DNA of 64,000 nt from NCBI RefSeq assembly GCF_001509795.1, contig NZ_LLZN01000051.1:35808-99807 (forward strand). The letters run 5' to 3'. Below the pieces are notes generated by a model. That model was not told the DNA's origin. It made no database searches and saw only the letters and a program-made list of their open reading frames with translations. Below, piece after piece: positions 32,709-41,144 of the stretch; positions within the stretch are counted from its first letter, which is position 1; each line of letters begins with the position of its first letter. Made by a program: the position numbers and the translations under genes. Source of the stretch: Streptomyces sp. NRRL WC-3605 (lineage in GTDB: Bacteria; Actinomycetota; Actinomycetes; Streptomycetales; Streptomycetaceae).

Positions 32709-32731
32709 AGTATCTCGCTGAGCGAGATACT
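32709..32731. promoter_or_regulatory. MarR operator, perfect 23-base palindrome
   Basis: Arms AGTATCTCGCT and AGCGAGATACT, 11 bases each, surround a single G. The site is 32 bases from the MarR start and 23 from the hydrolase GTG at 32754, so binding would block both promoters. Confidence 0.75.
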
Positions 32732-32753
32732 TGCCGGGCGAGAGGAATGTTCC

Positions 32754-33605
32754 GTGTCCCTGACCGCTTTCGACCGCTCCTACGACGAACTCCGCGCACG
32801 CTGGCCCGGGTTCACCGAGGAACTCGACGTCGCCACCCCGTACGGACCCACCCGTGTCCTCGCGTACGGCCCGGCGGACGGCAGCCCACTCGTGCTGCTG
32901 CCCGGCGGATCGGCCACCGGACTGGTCTGGTTCGCGAACGCGCCGGCCCTCGGCACACGGCACCGCCTCTACGCGGTCGATCTCATGGGCGACGCCGGTC
33001 GCACCTCACGCCAGGGCACCCACTTGAAGAACGCCAACGACCTGATGGCGTGGCTCGACGCGCTGCTGGACGGGCTCGGGATCCCACGCGCAGCTGTGTG
33101 CGGCCACTCCTACGGCGCCTGGATCGCCGCCACGTACGCACTCCACGCCCCCCGGCGCGTGGAGCGCCTCGCCCTCGTCGATCCCACACAGGTCTTCGCC
33201 GGGTTCCGCCCGGGTTACCTCATGCGGGCCCTGCCCACCCTGATCCGCCCGACCGAAGCACGGGCCCGCTCCTTCCTGGCCTGGGAGACGGCGGACGCCC
33301 ACCCGGACGAGACCTGGCAGCGCCTCTATGCGCTCGCCTGCACGGTCCCCGGCCGCACGTTCGTCACCGGCCGCCGCCCCCCAGCCGCTGAGTTGTCCAT
33401 GCCGGTGCTGGTCCTGCTCGCGGAGCGCAGCCGCGCCCACGACGCCGGCAAGATCGCGGAGAGGGCACGCCGAGTGCTTCGGCAGGGCGAGGTGACCGTG
33501 CTCCCCGGCGCGACGCACCACTCCCTGCCGCTCACCGCACCCGAGCTGTTGAACGCCAGGCTGCTGGATTTCCTGGACGCACGACACCGGATGCCGGGCC
33601 GCTGA
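32754..33605 (+). CDS. Alpha/beta hydrolase
   Basis: A 283-residue alpha/beta hydrolase. The oxyanion turn is LLPGGSATG (about 46), the nucleophile elbow VCGHSYGAW (about 113) with Ser, an acid in the strand VLVLLAERS, and the catalytic His in LPGATHHSLP (about 263). Overall close to the menH/haloalkane-dehalogenase-type fold used for ester or C-C hydrolysis. GTG 32754 has AGAGGAA upstream. Regulated, most likely, by the divergent MarR through the palindrome at 32709; the substrate may be its inducer. Confidence 0.88.
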   Translation: MSLTAFDRSYDELRARWPGFTEELDVATPYGPTRVLAYGPADGSPLVLLPGGSATGLVWFANAPALGTRHRLYAVDLMGDAGRTSRQGTHLKNANDLMAWLDALLDGLGIPRAAVCGHSYGAWIAATYALHAPRRVERLALVDPTQVFAGFRPGYLMRALPTLIRPTEARARSFLAWETADAHPDETWQRLYALACTVPGRTFVTGRRPPAAELSMPVLVLLAERSRAHDAGKIAERARRVLRQGEVTVLPGATHHSLPLTAPELLNARLLDFLDARHRMPGR

Positions 33606-33694
33606 GACCTACGTCGTTGGCCGAGGGAGGCGGGCCATGTGCGGCCCGTCGAGCGACCGGTACGATCCGGAGGTCGTCTTACGGGGGAGGGACC

Positions 33695-34252
33695 ATGGCC
33701 GAGGGCCGCGAAGTCGCCGGTGACAGCGGAGCGAGAGAGTCCGACGTCGCGGGGGAGGCCGAGGTGCGCCTGGTGTACCGGCCGCAGCCCGCCGACACAC
33801 TGGCCGGGCTCCAGGCCCGCCAGCGGATCAAGCGGTGGGGGCTGATCCTGCGCGTCGTGTTCCTCATCCTGTGGGTGGCGCAGTGGCTGCTCGGCATGAT
33901 CAGCCGAGGTGGGGTCGACGCGGTCTCCACCGTGCTGTTCCTCGCCGTCGTCCTCCTGGTGGCAGGTTATCCGCGGCTTCAGGCCGCCCAGGTGCAGCGC
34001 CTCGTCGGATGGCAGGGCGAGTACCGGACCTCCGTGTCCGCGGCCGGGATCACGACCAGCAGCGACCACACCACGCTCACCCAGAAGTGGTCGGTCTACC
34101 AGGGCTACCGAGAGACGAAGAATCACTTCGTCCTGCTCAGCCGCGATCCCAACATCCTGTGCGTCGACGTCCTGCCCAAGCACGGGCTGAGCACGCCCGA
34201 CGACGTCCCCCGGCTCCGGGCCCTCCTGGACCGGTACGCGAAGCGGGTCTGA
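33695..34252 (+). CDS. YcxB-like (PH-domain-like) membrane protein
   Basis: A 185-residue protein with two adjacent membrane helices (GLILRVVFLILWVAQWLLGM and VSTVLFLAVVLLVAGY) followed by a YcxB-like PH-type beta domain: GEYRTSVSAAGITTSSDHTTLTQKWSVYQGYRETKNHFVLLS (read in parts). The N-terminal 30 residues are Gly/Glu-rich and unordered. The family is of unknown function. GGGGGAGGG precedes ATG 33695. It stands alone between the hydrolase and a convergent membrane protein gene. Confidence 0.83.
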   Translation: MAEGREVAGDSGARESDVAGEAEVRLVYRPQPADTLAGLQARQRIKRWGLILRVVFLILWVAQWLLGMISRGGVDAVSTVLFLAVVLLVAGYPRLQAAQVQRLVGWQGEYRTSVSAAGITTSSDHTTLTQKWSVYQGYRETKNHFVLLSRDPNILCVDVLPKHGLSTPDDVPRLRALLDRYAKRV

Positions 34253-34264
34253 CGCGGTTCACGG

Positions 34265-35110
34265 TCACGGACGTTCGTACAACTGCAGGACACCGGCGAG
34301 GGAGAAGCATGCCGCGCCGAGGAAGGTGCCCCAGTTGGCGATGTCGGCGTTCACCAGGCTGCCGGTGGCGGGACGGGTGTAGGCGGCGAGCGCCGAGACC
34401 ATGAAGAGGACCGAGCCGAGCTGGTTGACGGCGACGATGCACCAGCCGAGGTCGCGACGCCGCAGACAGGGCCAGGCGCGGTGACAGATCTCGACGAAGC
34501 CGAGGTGGCCGGAGATCAGGAACAACAGGCAGCCCACCACGTCCGGGGCCCAGATGAGCCGGTTGACCTGCTGGACGCTCAGACCCTGCAGGAACGAGTC
34601 CAGCAGATCGACGGCGAACACCAGCGTGCCGGTGAAGAGGACGAACGTGCTCAGCCAGTCCACCCGCCCGGGCTCGTAGCTCCACCAGCGCCAGGCACGG
34701 GTGAACAGACGCCCCTCACCGCCGGGTTCGTGACGCGGGGCGTTGACCACCTGGAGCAGGGAGACGTAGCCACCGGTGTTGAAGAACAGGCCGCCGGCGA
34801 AGTAGATCGAGGCACAGGTGGTGGCGTCCCCGGAGCCGACCTGGGCGACACCGGCGCCGGCCGCGAACAGCGCGCCGCCGAGGACGAAGGCGATCGCCGC
34901 GATCGCGTTGAGCCTGCGCAGACGGCCCAGCGCACGGGCGTCGCCGCTGACGTTCCGGCCGGCAGATGCTCCGGACGGACCGGCCGCGATGACGCCGCGA
35001 CGCCGGGCCGGCCGTGACTCCCAGACGGCGGTGCCCCCGCCGGGCGACTGCCAGGTGAGGCGCGTCGTGAACGGTCCCGCGCCCTCGGCGCGCTGCTCGG
35101 TCGGTGTCAT
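34265..35110 (-). CDS. Integral membrane protein of unknown function
   Basis: A 281-residue protein. The first 65 residues are cytoplasmic, with basic ends; then about six membrane helices: LNAIAAIAFVLGGALFAAGAGV, the ASIYFAGGLFFNTGGYVSLL segment, FVLFTGTLVFAVDLL, DVVGCLLFLISGHLG, LGSVLFMVSALAAY and the closing FLGAACFSLAGVL. The YFAGGLFFNTGGY region recalls YrhK-like domains of membrane proteins, but I am not certain. No transporter motif is visible. Convergent with the YcxB-like gene. Confidence 0.7.
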   Translation of the reverse strand: MTPTEQRAEGAGPFTTRLTWQSPGGGTAVWESRPARRRGVIAAGPSGASAGRNVSGDARALGRLRRLNAIAAIAFVLGGALFAAGAGVAQVGSGDATTCASIYFAGGLFFNTGGYVSLLQVVNAPRHEPGGEGRLFTRAWRWWSYEPGRVDWLSTFVLFTGTLVFAVDLLDSFLQGLSVQQVNRLIWAPDVVGCLLFLISGHLGFVEICHRAWPCLRRRDLGWCIVAVNQLGSVLFMVSALAAYTRPATGSLVNADIANWGTFLGAACFSLAGVLQLYERP

Positions 35111-35269
35111 GTGCGTGAGTTGGCGGCGATACGGAACACGGGTCGACTCTGCCAGAGCACCGGCCGCCGAACCGGGATTGCCCGGCGTCCATCCGTATGA
35201 CGCGGCACCCGGGCGGCGACGTCGGCCGGGCGGAACCCGGTCGTCGCCGGGCCGACCGGCGCGCCACGG

Positions 35270-36436
35270 TCAGGAAGTGGACCTCAGCGGCGGTGCCTGC
35301 CACATCAGGGCGGGCGGTTGGAGCAGGGGCGAGGGCTCGGGTCCGGGGTCTTCGGTGTCGACGACTCCGGCGGCCGCGTGGTCGAAGCCGGCGGGCCAGC
35401 GGGTGTGCTCACTGGCAAGAGCGCCGGTCAGGCGGGCTTCACCGAGCTCGGCGGTGCTCAGGTCGGTGCCGCGCAAGTCGGCCATACGGAGGTCGGCGCG
35501 GTGGAAGACCGCACCCTGGGCGTCGGCCTTGCGGAGGTTCGCCTCGCGCAGGTCGGTCTCCGTGAAGTCGGCGTCACGCAAGTCGGTCTGCACCAACTTC
35601 GCGGCCCGAAGGTCGGACAGAACGCATCGAGCCCGGCGAAGAATAGCTGTCGTGAGGTCGGCGTGCCGCAGGTTGACCGAGATCAGGGACGCCTGGGTCA
35701 GATTGGCGCGGTAGAAGCCGGCCGCCTCCCTGCAGGCGCGGTCGAAGTTGACCTCGGGGAACCACAGTCCGTCGCAGTCGGCCCGGCGCAAGTCGGTGAT
35801 GCTGAGATTGACCCAGGACTGCTCCCGGTGCTGGCACAGGACACCGAGCGCGGTCAGCGCCACCTGGGCGTCGGCGGAGCGGGTCTCCAAGGGCGCGATG
35901 TCGTTGATGGGCGCGTCCGCCGCCGGTGAACCCGGACCGGCGGGTGGCCACGGCAGGTGCGTCCGCAGATAGGCGGCCTGGATGGAGATGACGGCCTCCC
36001 GGTCGCGGGCGGACTGCTCCGCGATCCGCCACAGCGCGTGCAGCCCACCGATACGTACATCCAGTTTGTCGCTGCCGAGCTGGTCGACGGCCCGGCTGAA
36101 CCGATCGGTGACGTAACCCTCCTGCGCGGCGCGCAACCCGTCCTGACTGACCCGGAGTTGCCGCCAGGTGGCGTACGCGCCGAAGAGCACGACCAGGCCG
36201 CCGACCACCTGCAGAAGCGTCGTACGGACGTCGTTCACCGCCTTCAGGCGATCCTGGGCTGCGACGCGCGCCCCGGCCAGGTCGTGGTCGACCACCACGC
36301 CCGGCAGTACGACGAACAGCGTGCCCAGCGTGACGAGTCCCGCCGCGGCCAGCAGGCCTGCGGCGACACGACGTGTGACCGGCCGCTCGTGCCACGCCCG
36401 CCACCCGCCGTCTGGTTCCCCCGTGTCCATGGGCAT
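35270..36436 (-). CDS. Membrane-anchored pentapeptide-repeat protein
   Basis: A 388-residue protein: two N-terminal membrane helices (AAGLLAAAGLVTLGTLFVVLPGVVV and TTLLQVVGGLVVLFGAY), a helical segment with the DRFSRAVDQLGSDKLDVRIGGLHALWRIAEQS block common in actinobacterial pentapeptide proteins (read in parts), then about 20 repeats of A(D/N)LxX type (e.g., ANLTQASLISVNLRHADLTT), forming a right-handed beta-helix. It lacks effector motifs. ATG 36430 is as likely as 36436. Confidence 0.87.
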   Translation of the reverse strand: MPMDTGEPDGGWRAWHERPVTRRVAAGLLAAAGLVTLGTLFVVLPGVVVDHDLAGARVAAQDRLKAVNDVRTTLLQVVGGLVVLFGAYATWRQLRVSQDGLRAAQEGYVTDRFSRAVDQLGSDKLDVRIGGLHALWRIAEQSARDREAVISIQAAYLRTHLPWPPAGPGSPAADAPINDIAPLETRSADAQVALTALGVLCQHREQSWVNLSITDLRRADCDGLWFPEVNFDRACREAAGFYRANLTQASLISVNLRHADLTTAILRRARCVLSDLRAAKLVQTDLRDADFTETDLREANLRKADAQGAVFHRADLRMADLRGTDLSTAELGEARLTGALASEHTRWPAGFDHAAAGVVDTEDPGPEPSPLLQPPALMWQAPPLRSTS

Positions 36437-36738
36437 GGGAGCCTAGGCGTCGCCCAGAAGACGATCAAGGGTGCCGTGCGCCGACCCGCGGCCCGCGAAC
36501 GGCCGTACACCCCGGGAGAGGGCGCCGACGTCAGCGGGCGCGTTCCTTCGGCCCGGGAGAGGACGGTCCTTGCCGAACTGAGGGGGACCCGCTGCTGTCC
36601 GCCGCCGGGATCACCGCCGCCCTGCAGGACGGAGCTCTCACGCCTCCGCCGGTGCACTCTCCACACCGCGTGTCACAGGCCGCAGAGCTGTCTCGTCTCG
36701 GGAGGTGAAGCACATCGACGAACCCGGAGGAGCACACG
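36437..36738. other. Intergenic region before the decarboxylase-sigma operon
   Basis: About 300 bases without a gene; the frames show no motifs. It contains the ECF41-type promoter at 36671-36697. Confidence 0.55.
36671..36697 (+). promoter_or_regulatory. ECF41-type promoter
   Basis: TGTCACA (36671-36677), a 16-base spacer, then CGTC (36694-36697): the -35/-10 pair reported for ECF41 promoters. It stands 42 bases upstream of the carboxymuconolactone decarboxylase ATG, so the linked sigma factor probably drives its own operon. Confidence 0.65.
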
Positions 36739-37212
36739 ATGGACGCGCGACTGAACCTCTTCGCCAGCCCGACCGCCGGCAAGGCTTTCAAGCACTTCAT
36801 GGCGGTCGGCCGGGAGCTGAAGGAATCGCCGCTGCCTGCCACGACGCAGGAACTGGTGGCGCTGCGCGTCAGCCAGATCAACGGCTGCGCCGCCTGCATC
36901 GACATGCACACCAAGGAGGCCGTCGCGGCCGGTGAGAACCCGGTGCGGCTGCACCTCGTCGCGGCCTGGCGGGAAGCGACCGTCTTCACCGAGGCCGAGC
37001 GCGCCGCGCTCGCCCTGGCGGAGGACGGGACCCGCCTCGCCGACGCGGGCACCGGGGTCGGCGACGAGGTCTGGGAGCGTGCCGCCCGGCACTACGACGA
37101 GGACCAGCTCGCGTCCCTCGTCCTGCTGGTCTCCTTCATGAACACGGCGAACCGGCTGAACATCATCACCCGGCAGCCGGGCGGCGACTACCAGGTCGGC
37201 CAGGCCCACTGA
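36739..37212 (+). CDS. Carboxymuconolactone-decarboxylase/AhpD-family protein
   Basis: A 157-residue AhpD-like protein. The motif CAACIDMH (about 54-61) gives the CxxC-x2-H active site of peroxidase-type family members. The helices around it (LVALRVSQINGC, and the FTEAERAALALAEDGT segment) match. CGGAGGAGCACACG precedes ATG 36739. It is followed 105 bases later by an ECF41 sigma factor on the same strand, the best-known partner arrangement for that group; likely antioxidant role. Confidence 0.9.
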   Translation: MDARLNLFASPTAGKAFKHFMAVGRELKESPLPATTQELVALRVSQINGCAACIDMHTKEAVAAGENPVRLHLVAAWREATVFTEAERAALALAEDGTRLADAGTGVGDEVWERAARHYDEDQLASLVLLVSFMNTANRLNIITRQPGGDYQVGQAH

Positions 37213-37317
37213 ACAAAGCGTTGGCCGCACAGCCGAGACAGCGGATGATCTTCGCAGGACGCCTGGCCGGCGACGGCCCGGCCAGGCCAGGCCCACGGAC
37301 CGCAGCAGGAGGACGAC

Positions 37318-38241
37318 GTGAGCAAGGTCGATGAGTTCGAGGAGCTGCGGCCACTGCTGTTCTCGATCGCGTACCGGATCCTGGGCAGCGTGGGCGAGGC
37401 GGAGGACGCCGTGCAGGAGACCTGGCTCCGCTACGACGCCTCGACCACGCAGCCCGTGTCGCCCAAGGCGTTCCTGTCGGCGACCGTGACCCGGATCGCG
37501 ATCGACGTGCTGCGCTCGGCCCGCGTGCGACGGGAGGAGTACATCGGACCGTGGCTGCCCGAGCCGCTGCTGGACGATCCCTACGAGGACCCGGCCCGCG
37601 CGGCCGAGCTGGCCGACTCGGTGTCGATGGCGGCGCTGCTGCTCCTGGAGCGGCTCAGCCCCCTGGAGCGGTCGGTGTTCGTGCTGCGGGAGGTCTTCGC
37701 CTTCGGCTTCGACGACATCGCCGCGGCGGTGGGGCGCTCGGAGGCTGCGTGCCGGCAGCTGCTCGTACGGGCCCGCCGGCACATGAACGAGGGACGGCCC
37801 CGGTTCGAAGCGGACCGGCGGGAGCGGCAGGAGCTGGCGAGGCGGTTCTTCGAGGCGCTGGCGCGGGGCGACGTGGACGGACTGCGGGAGCTGCTGTCGG
37901 CCGACGTCCAGCTCGTGGGGGACGGCGGTGGCAAGGCCCCGCAGCTGGCCAGGGCCGTCGCCGGCGCCGAGAACGTGGCGAGGCTGCTCGCCGCCGTCTA
38001 CCCGTTCATGGCCCAGGTCGACATCACCTTCGAGACGCGCGAGATCAACGGCCAGCCGGGCGCGCTGTTCCGCGACCGCGACGGCAGGGTGCTCCACATC
38101 CTCGTCCTCGACGTTCTCGACGGGGAGATCCGGACGGTCCGCTCGGTCATCAACCCGGACAAGCTCGGTCACCTCGGCCCGGTGGCCGACGCCTGGGCCG
38201 TCGACCGGGAGGTGAGGAGGGCCCGCAGGCAGTCTCGCTGA
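37318..38241 (+). CDS. ECF41-type (SigJ-like) sigma factor 2
   Basis: A 307-residue ECF41 sigma factor. Sigma-2: LLFSIAYRILGSVGEAEDAVQETW (read in parts); sigma-4: LSPLERSVFVLREVFAFGFDDIAAAVGRSEAACRQL (read in parts); SnoaL-like C-terminal domain with VQLVGDGGGKAP and the VINPDKLGH ending. AGGAGGACGAC precedes the GTG. It follows the CMD gene, as usual for this group. Three such factors lie in the window; paralogy is clear but they share only about the family core. Confidence 0.9.
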   Translation: MSKVDEFEELRPLLFSIAYRILGSVGEAEDAVQETWLRYDASTTQPVSPKAFLSATVTRIAIDVLRSARVRREEYIGPWLPEPLLDDPYEDPARAAELADSVSMAALLLLERLSPLERSVFVLREVFAFGFDDIAAAVGRSEAACRQLLVRARRHMNEGRPRFEADRRERQELARRFFEALARGDVDGLRELLSADVQLVGDGGGKAPQLARAVAGAENVARLLAAVYPFMAQVDITFETREINGQPGALFRDRDGRVLHILVLDVLDGEIRTVRSVINPDKLGHLGPVADAWAVDREVRRARRQSR

Positions 38242-38264
38242 CCCGTTGAGTCGATGAAGTGTCC

Positions 38265-38304
38265 CGCGGGACCGCGGGACCGCGGGACCGCGGGACGGTG
38301 GGAC
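38265..38304. repeat. CGCGGGAC tandem repeat
   Basis: Four exact 8-base copies (38265-38296) and one altered copy (GGTGGGAC, 38297-38304) beyond the sigma-factor gene. Confidence 0.85.
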
Positions 38305-38456
38305 GGCAGGGGCAGGAGGAGGGAGGAAGCGGGAGATCGGCTTTCGTCGGCCACGGACGGTGTGCCGAAGAGACAGGGAGATCGGGTCGTGTTCGACGGC
38401 TTCGAGACCCGCGCGAGTTCAGCTCGACGAGGGCCCCTGGGAGGAACGCTCACCGC

Positions 38457-39884
38457 CTACGCGACATCGGGCCGTGTCATCAGGGGTGACCGCACGTGCA
38501 GCTCCAGGCGGGGCCCGGTCAGGGGCACCGTGCTCCACGTGGCGGACGCGGTGCCCGACTCCCTGTCGACGACCAGCCGGACACGGTGGGGGGTGGCGAT
38601 GACCTGGAGGTCGGCGACGAAGGTGCTGTCCTGCCAGGCGCCGGCCGCCACCACAGGGCGGCCGAGCGGAGAGCTCTCCCGCCAGTCGCCGTGGCCGACC
38701 TCGACGTCGAACAGCGACTCGAAGCGTACGAGCCAACCGCCGTCGGTGCTCTCGACGGTCACCAGGGTCCCGTCCGGCAGAGCGGAGGCGTCGGCGGACG
38801 CGTCGAGCACGGCGCTGACAGAACCCGGCGTACCGGCGGAGCCCGGCACCGGAGACAAGGACAGTCGCCTCAGCCGATCGGCGAGCTTCTCGTCGTCCTG
38901 GTCGGTCCCCGGCAGGTCCAAGCCGGGCAGCAGGCAGTCCCAGAGGGCATCGAACAACGCCTGGGCCTCCCCTTCGGCCGTCACGGCGACCACGAGATCG
39001 TGTGACGGCACCACCACGCACTGCTGTCCCAAAGCCCCGTGCCCGTGGAACCCGTGACGCGACCTCCAGAACTGGTAGCCGTAGCCGCAGGAGAAGTCGG
39101 CGTTGTCGGTTCCCTCCTCGAACGGCTCGCAGTCGACGTGCCGTCTCGTCGCGAGCTCCACCCACTCGCGCGGGACGAGCTCCCGGCCGTCCCACGAGCC
39201 GCCGCGCAGGAGCAGCTCACCGAACGCGGCGACGGCCTCCGTAATGAGGTGCAGACCGTGGAAGCCGAAGACGGCGCCGCTCTTCACACGGCCCCATTCA
39301 GCGTGATCGACGCCCATCGGCTTGAAGAGACGGTCGTCGAGGAAGTCGTCGAGGGCGCGGCCCGTGACCCGTTCCACCATCCGGGCCAGGAGGAAGGTCG
39401 TGGAGTTGTCGTAGACGTGCCGCGTCCCTTCGGGCGTGGCGAACGGCAGCCTGAGGAATCCCTTCACCAGGTCATCGGGTTCCAGCTCCCAGGCGTCGGC
39501 GAGGCTGTCCGTGGGGTGGCCGGCCGTCATGGACAGCAGGTGGTGGACGGTGATCCGGCGTCCCTGCTCCGAGATGCCGTCCGGGACGTGCTCGGGCAGC
39601 ACGTCGACCACCCGGTCGTCCACGGACAGCAGCCCGTCGACGATCGCCAGACCCACGGCGACCGACGTGAACGACTTAGTCAACGAGTAGAGCAGGTGCG
39701 GCCGTTCGGCGGAGTACGGTGCCCACCAGCCTTCGGCGACGACGTGGCCGTGGCGGACCACCATGAGGGAGTGACACTGGATCGGTGACGCCTCCAGCCG
39801 GTCCAGCAGGGCGGCGATCGACCGGGACGACACCCCGGAGGCGGCCGGTGTCGAGCGCGGCAACAGGGCACGCTGCAAAGCCAT
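38457..39884 (-). CDS. Serine beta-lactamase-like hydrolase (class C/esterase type)
   Basis: A 475-residue protein of the beta-lactamase/transpeptidase-like superfamily. SLTK (about residue 68) is the SxxK nucleophile-Lys motif, YDN near 157 is the YxN motif, and HGHGALGQQ replaces KTG with HGxG, as in esterase EstB types. The C-terminal 150 residues add a beta-rich (DUF3471-like) extension. No signal peptide, so cytoplasmic. Probable ester or D-peptide hydrolase rather than beta-lactamase. Confidence 0.87.
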   Translation of the reverse strand: MALQRALLPRSTPAASGVSSRSIAALLDRLEASPIQCHSLMVVRHGHVVAEGWWAPYSAERPHLLYSLTKSFTSVAVGLAIVDGLLSVDDRVVDVLPEHVPDGISEQGRRITVHHLLSMTAGHPTDSLADAWELEPDDLVKGFLRLPFATPEGTRHVYDNSTTFLLARMVERVTGRALDDFLDDRLFKPMGVDHAEWGRVKSGAVFGFHGLHLITEAVAAFGELLLRGGSWDGRELVPREWVELATRRHVDCEPFEEGTDNADFSCGYGYQFWRSRHGFHGHGALGQQCVVVPSHDLVVAVTAEGEAQALFDALWDCLLPGLDLPGTDQDDEKLADRLRRLSLSPVPGSAGTPGSVSAVLDASADASALPDGTLVTVESTDGGWLVRFESLFDVEVGHGDWRESSPLGRPVVAAGAWQDSTFVADLQVIATPHRVRLVVDRESGTASATWSTVPLTGPRLELHVRSPLMTRPDVA

Positions 39885-39951
39885 TCGGGCACCCTAACCA
39901 GGCATCGCTCATGTGCCCAAGCGAATATCTCAGCGCCCTCCGGCGCGCTCT

Positions 39952-40120
39952 CAGCCCGGTGTGATCGGGCGCGTGACGAGGCACTCGGTGGCCGTCCAGG
40001 TGGACACGCGCTGCCCGTCGTCCGCCGGGAACGACTCGACCGGCATCGGCAGGTCGACCGGCTTCTGCCCGCGGACACGGGGATACGTGCCACAGGGCGG
40101 CCGACGCGGCTCTCCGCAGC
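39952..40120 (-). pseudogene. 3' fragment of an unidentified gene
   Basis: The minus-strand frame ending at 39952 reads CGTYPRVRGQKPVDLPMPVE then SFPADDGQRVSTWTATECLV and RPITPG-stop, with almost exclusively G/C third bases, as in real coding sequence. No start is present upstream in frame, and Cys-rich text (SACCGEPRRPPCG) precedes it. I read a truncated gene of unknown family. Confidence 0.4.
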
Positions 40121-40193
40121 ACGCTGAGCTGTGACGCCCTGCGTGTGACGCGCTCCCCGTCGGCGCCGGCCACCGTGCCGCGTGCGCGGTTGG

Positions 40194-41009
40194 TCAGTGC
40201 ATGAGTTCGAGATGACGGTGGTGCGGTGAAGCCGGACAGACGTAGAGCTGCTGGTCGTATCCGCTGCCGATCTGGACCTCGGTGGGCTGCCGGGGACCGT
40301 AGGCGTCGGGCCCGGTGGACTGGTCGCCGGAGGGTTCGTACGGCCGCCAGCCGCTGTCGGCGTTGCCCTCCAACGTGGCGATGGTCAGCAGGGCGTCCAT
40401 GGCGTGGCCGCAGTCGGGACACGTGCGGGGACAGGGGTCGGTGGCACCCCAGCGGGGCCAGCCACCTACCTTCCACCCGGGCGCACCGGCGAGCTCGTTG
40501 TCGTAGTACAGGGGCAGGTACGAGCTGAACCGGCGCTCGCGGGCCTCCGGGGGCTCCGATGGGTAGGCGCGATCGAAGGACGCCCGGACGGGGGACATGG
40601 CGGCGTTCGCCGCGTCGGTGACCTGCCAGGCGTTCCAGTCGGTGAGCCGGTCCCGGAGCTCCTTGCTCAGCTCGAGGTGGTCGGGATAGTCGGTGACCTG
40701 TTCGGGCTGGAGCAGGTAGGGCTTCGGCAAGTAGTCGTGGAACTGCATCGCGGGCGGCTCGGGGGGCGTGGTGAGGATGTCGGTGACGGACGCCGCGTCA
40801 CGCCAGAACAGCGCGGTCCTGGGCATGATCGGGTGATCGAAGGGACACCACAGGACCTGGAGCAGGTCCGCTCCCTGTGGCGGGTGCAGATCGGGTATGT
40901 CCCGCGCGTACAGCTGCGCCACCGGCAGCATCGCCATCGGCCCTTCGGGCACCTCATCGACCTCGATCCTGCCAACCGCCACTGACAAGGGGCCGGGACA
41001 CCCCAACAC
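40194..41009 (-). CDS. DUF1963/YwqG-like protein, N-terminus shortened
   Basis: A 271-residue protein. DUF1963 features are clear: MAMLPVAQLYARDIPDLHPPQGADLLQVLWCPFDHP (read in parts), then GWKVGGWPRWGATDPCPRTCP-DCGHAMDALLTIAT (read in parts) with a Cys set. Typical Streptomyces relatives have another 40-60 residues before this, with a HDSSVGGPLLWP-like segment. That part is missing here: the sequence before 41009 gives no match, so the gene may be 5'-truncated. Function unknown. Confidence 0.65.
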   Translation of the reverse strand: MLGCPGPLSVAVGRIEVDEVPEGPMAMLPVAQLYARDIPDLHPPQGADLLQVLWCPFDHPIMPRTALFWRDAASVTDILTTPPEPPAMQFHDYLPKPYLLQPEQVTDYPDHLELSKELRDRLTDWNAWQVTDAANAAMSPVRASFDRAYPSEPPEARERRFSSYLPLYYDNELAGAPGWKVGGWPRWGATDPCPRTCPDCGHAMDALLTIATLEGNADSGWRPYEPSGDQSTGPDAYGPRQPTEVQIGSGYDQQLYVCPASPHHRHLELMH

Positions 41010-41144
41010 GGTCGCATGACCGTCGGCGTCAAGCCGAGGTCTTCGAGGGCGATGGGCTCAGGAAGAGCCTGCTCGCCGTGGGCTGGGTCGACGACGAGGA
41101 CACGGAGGGGCCCGGCATGATGCCGGTCGGGTCGTCGCATGCGC

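Noticed and set aside
32211..32750. Long in-frame extension of the alpha/beta hydrolase
   Set aside because: Would run antisense through the whole MarR gene and its operator; GTG 32754 has a ribosome site.
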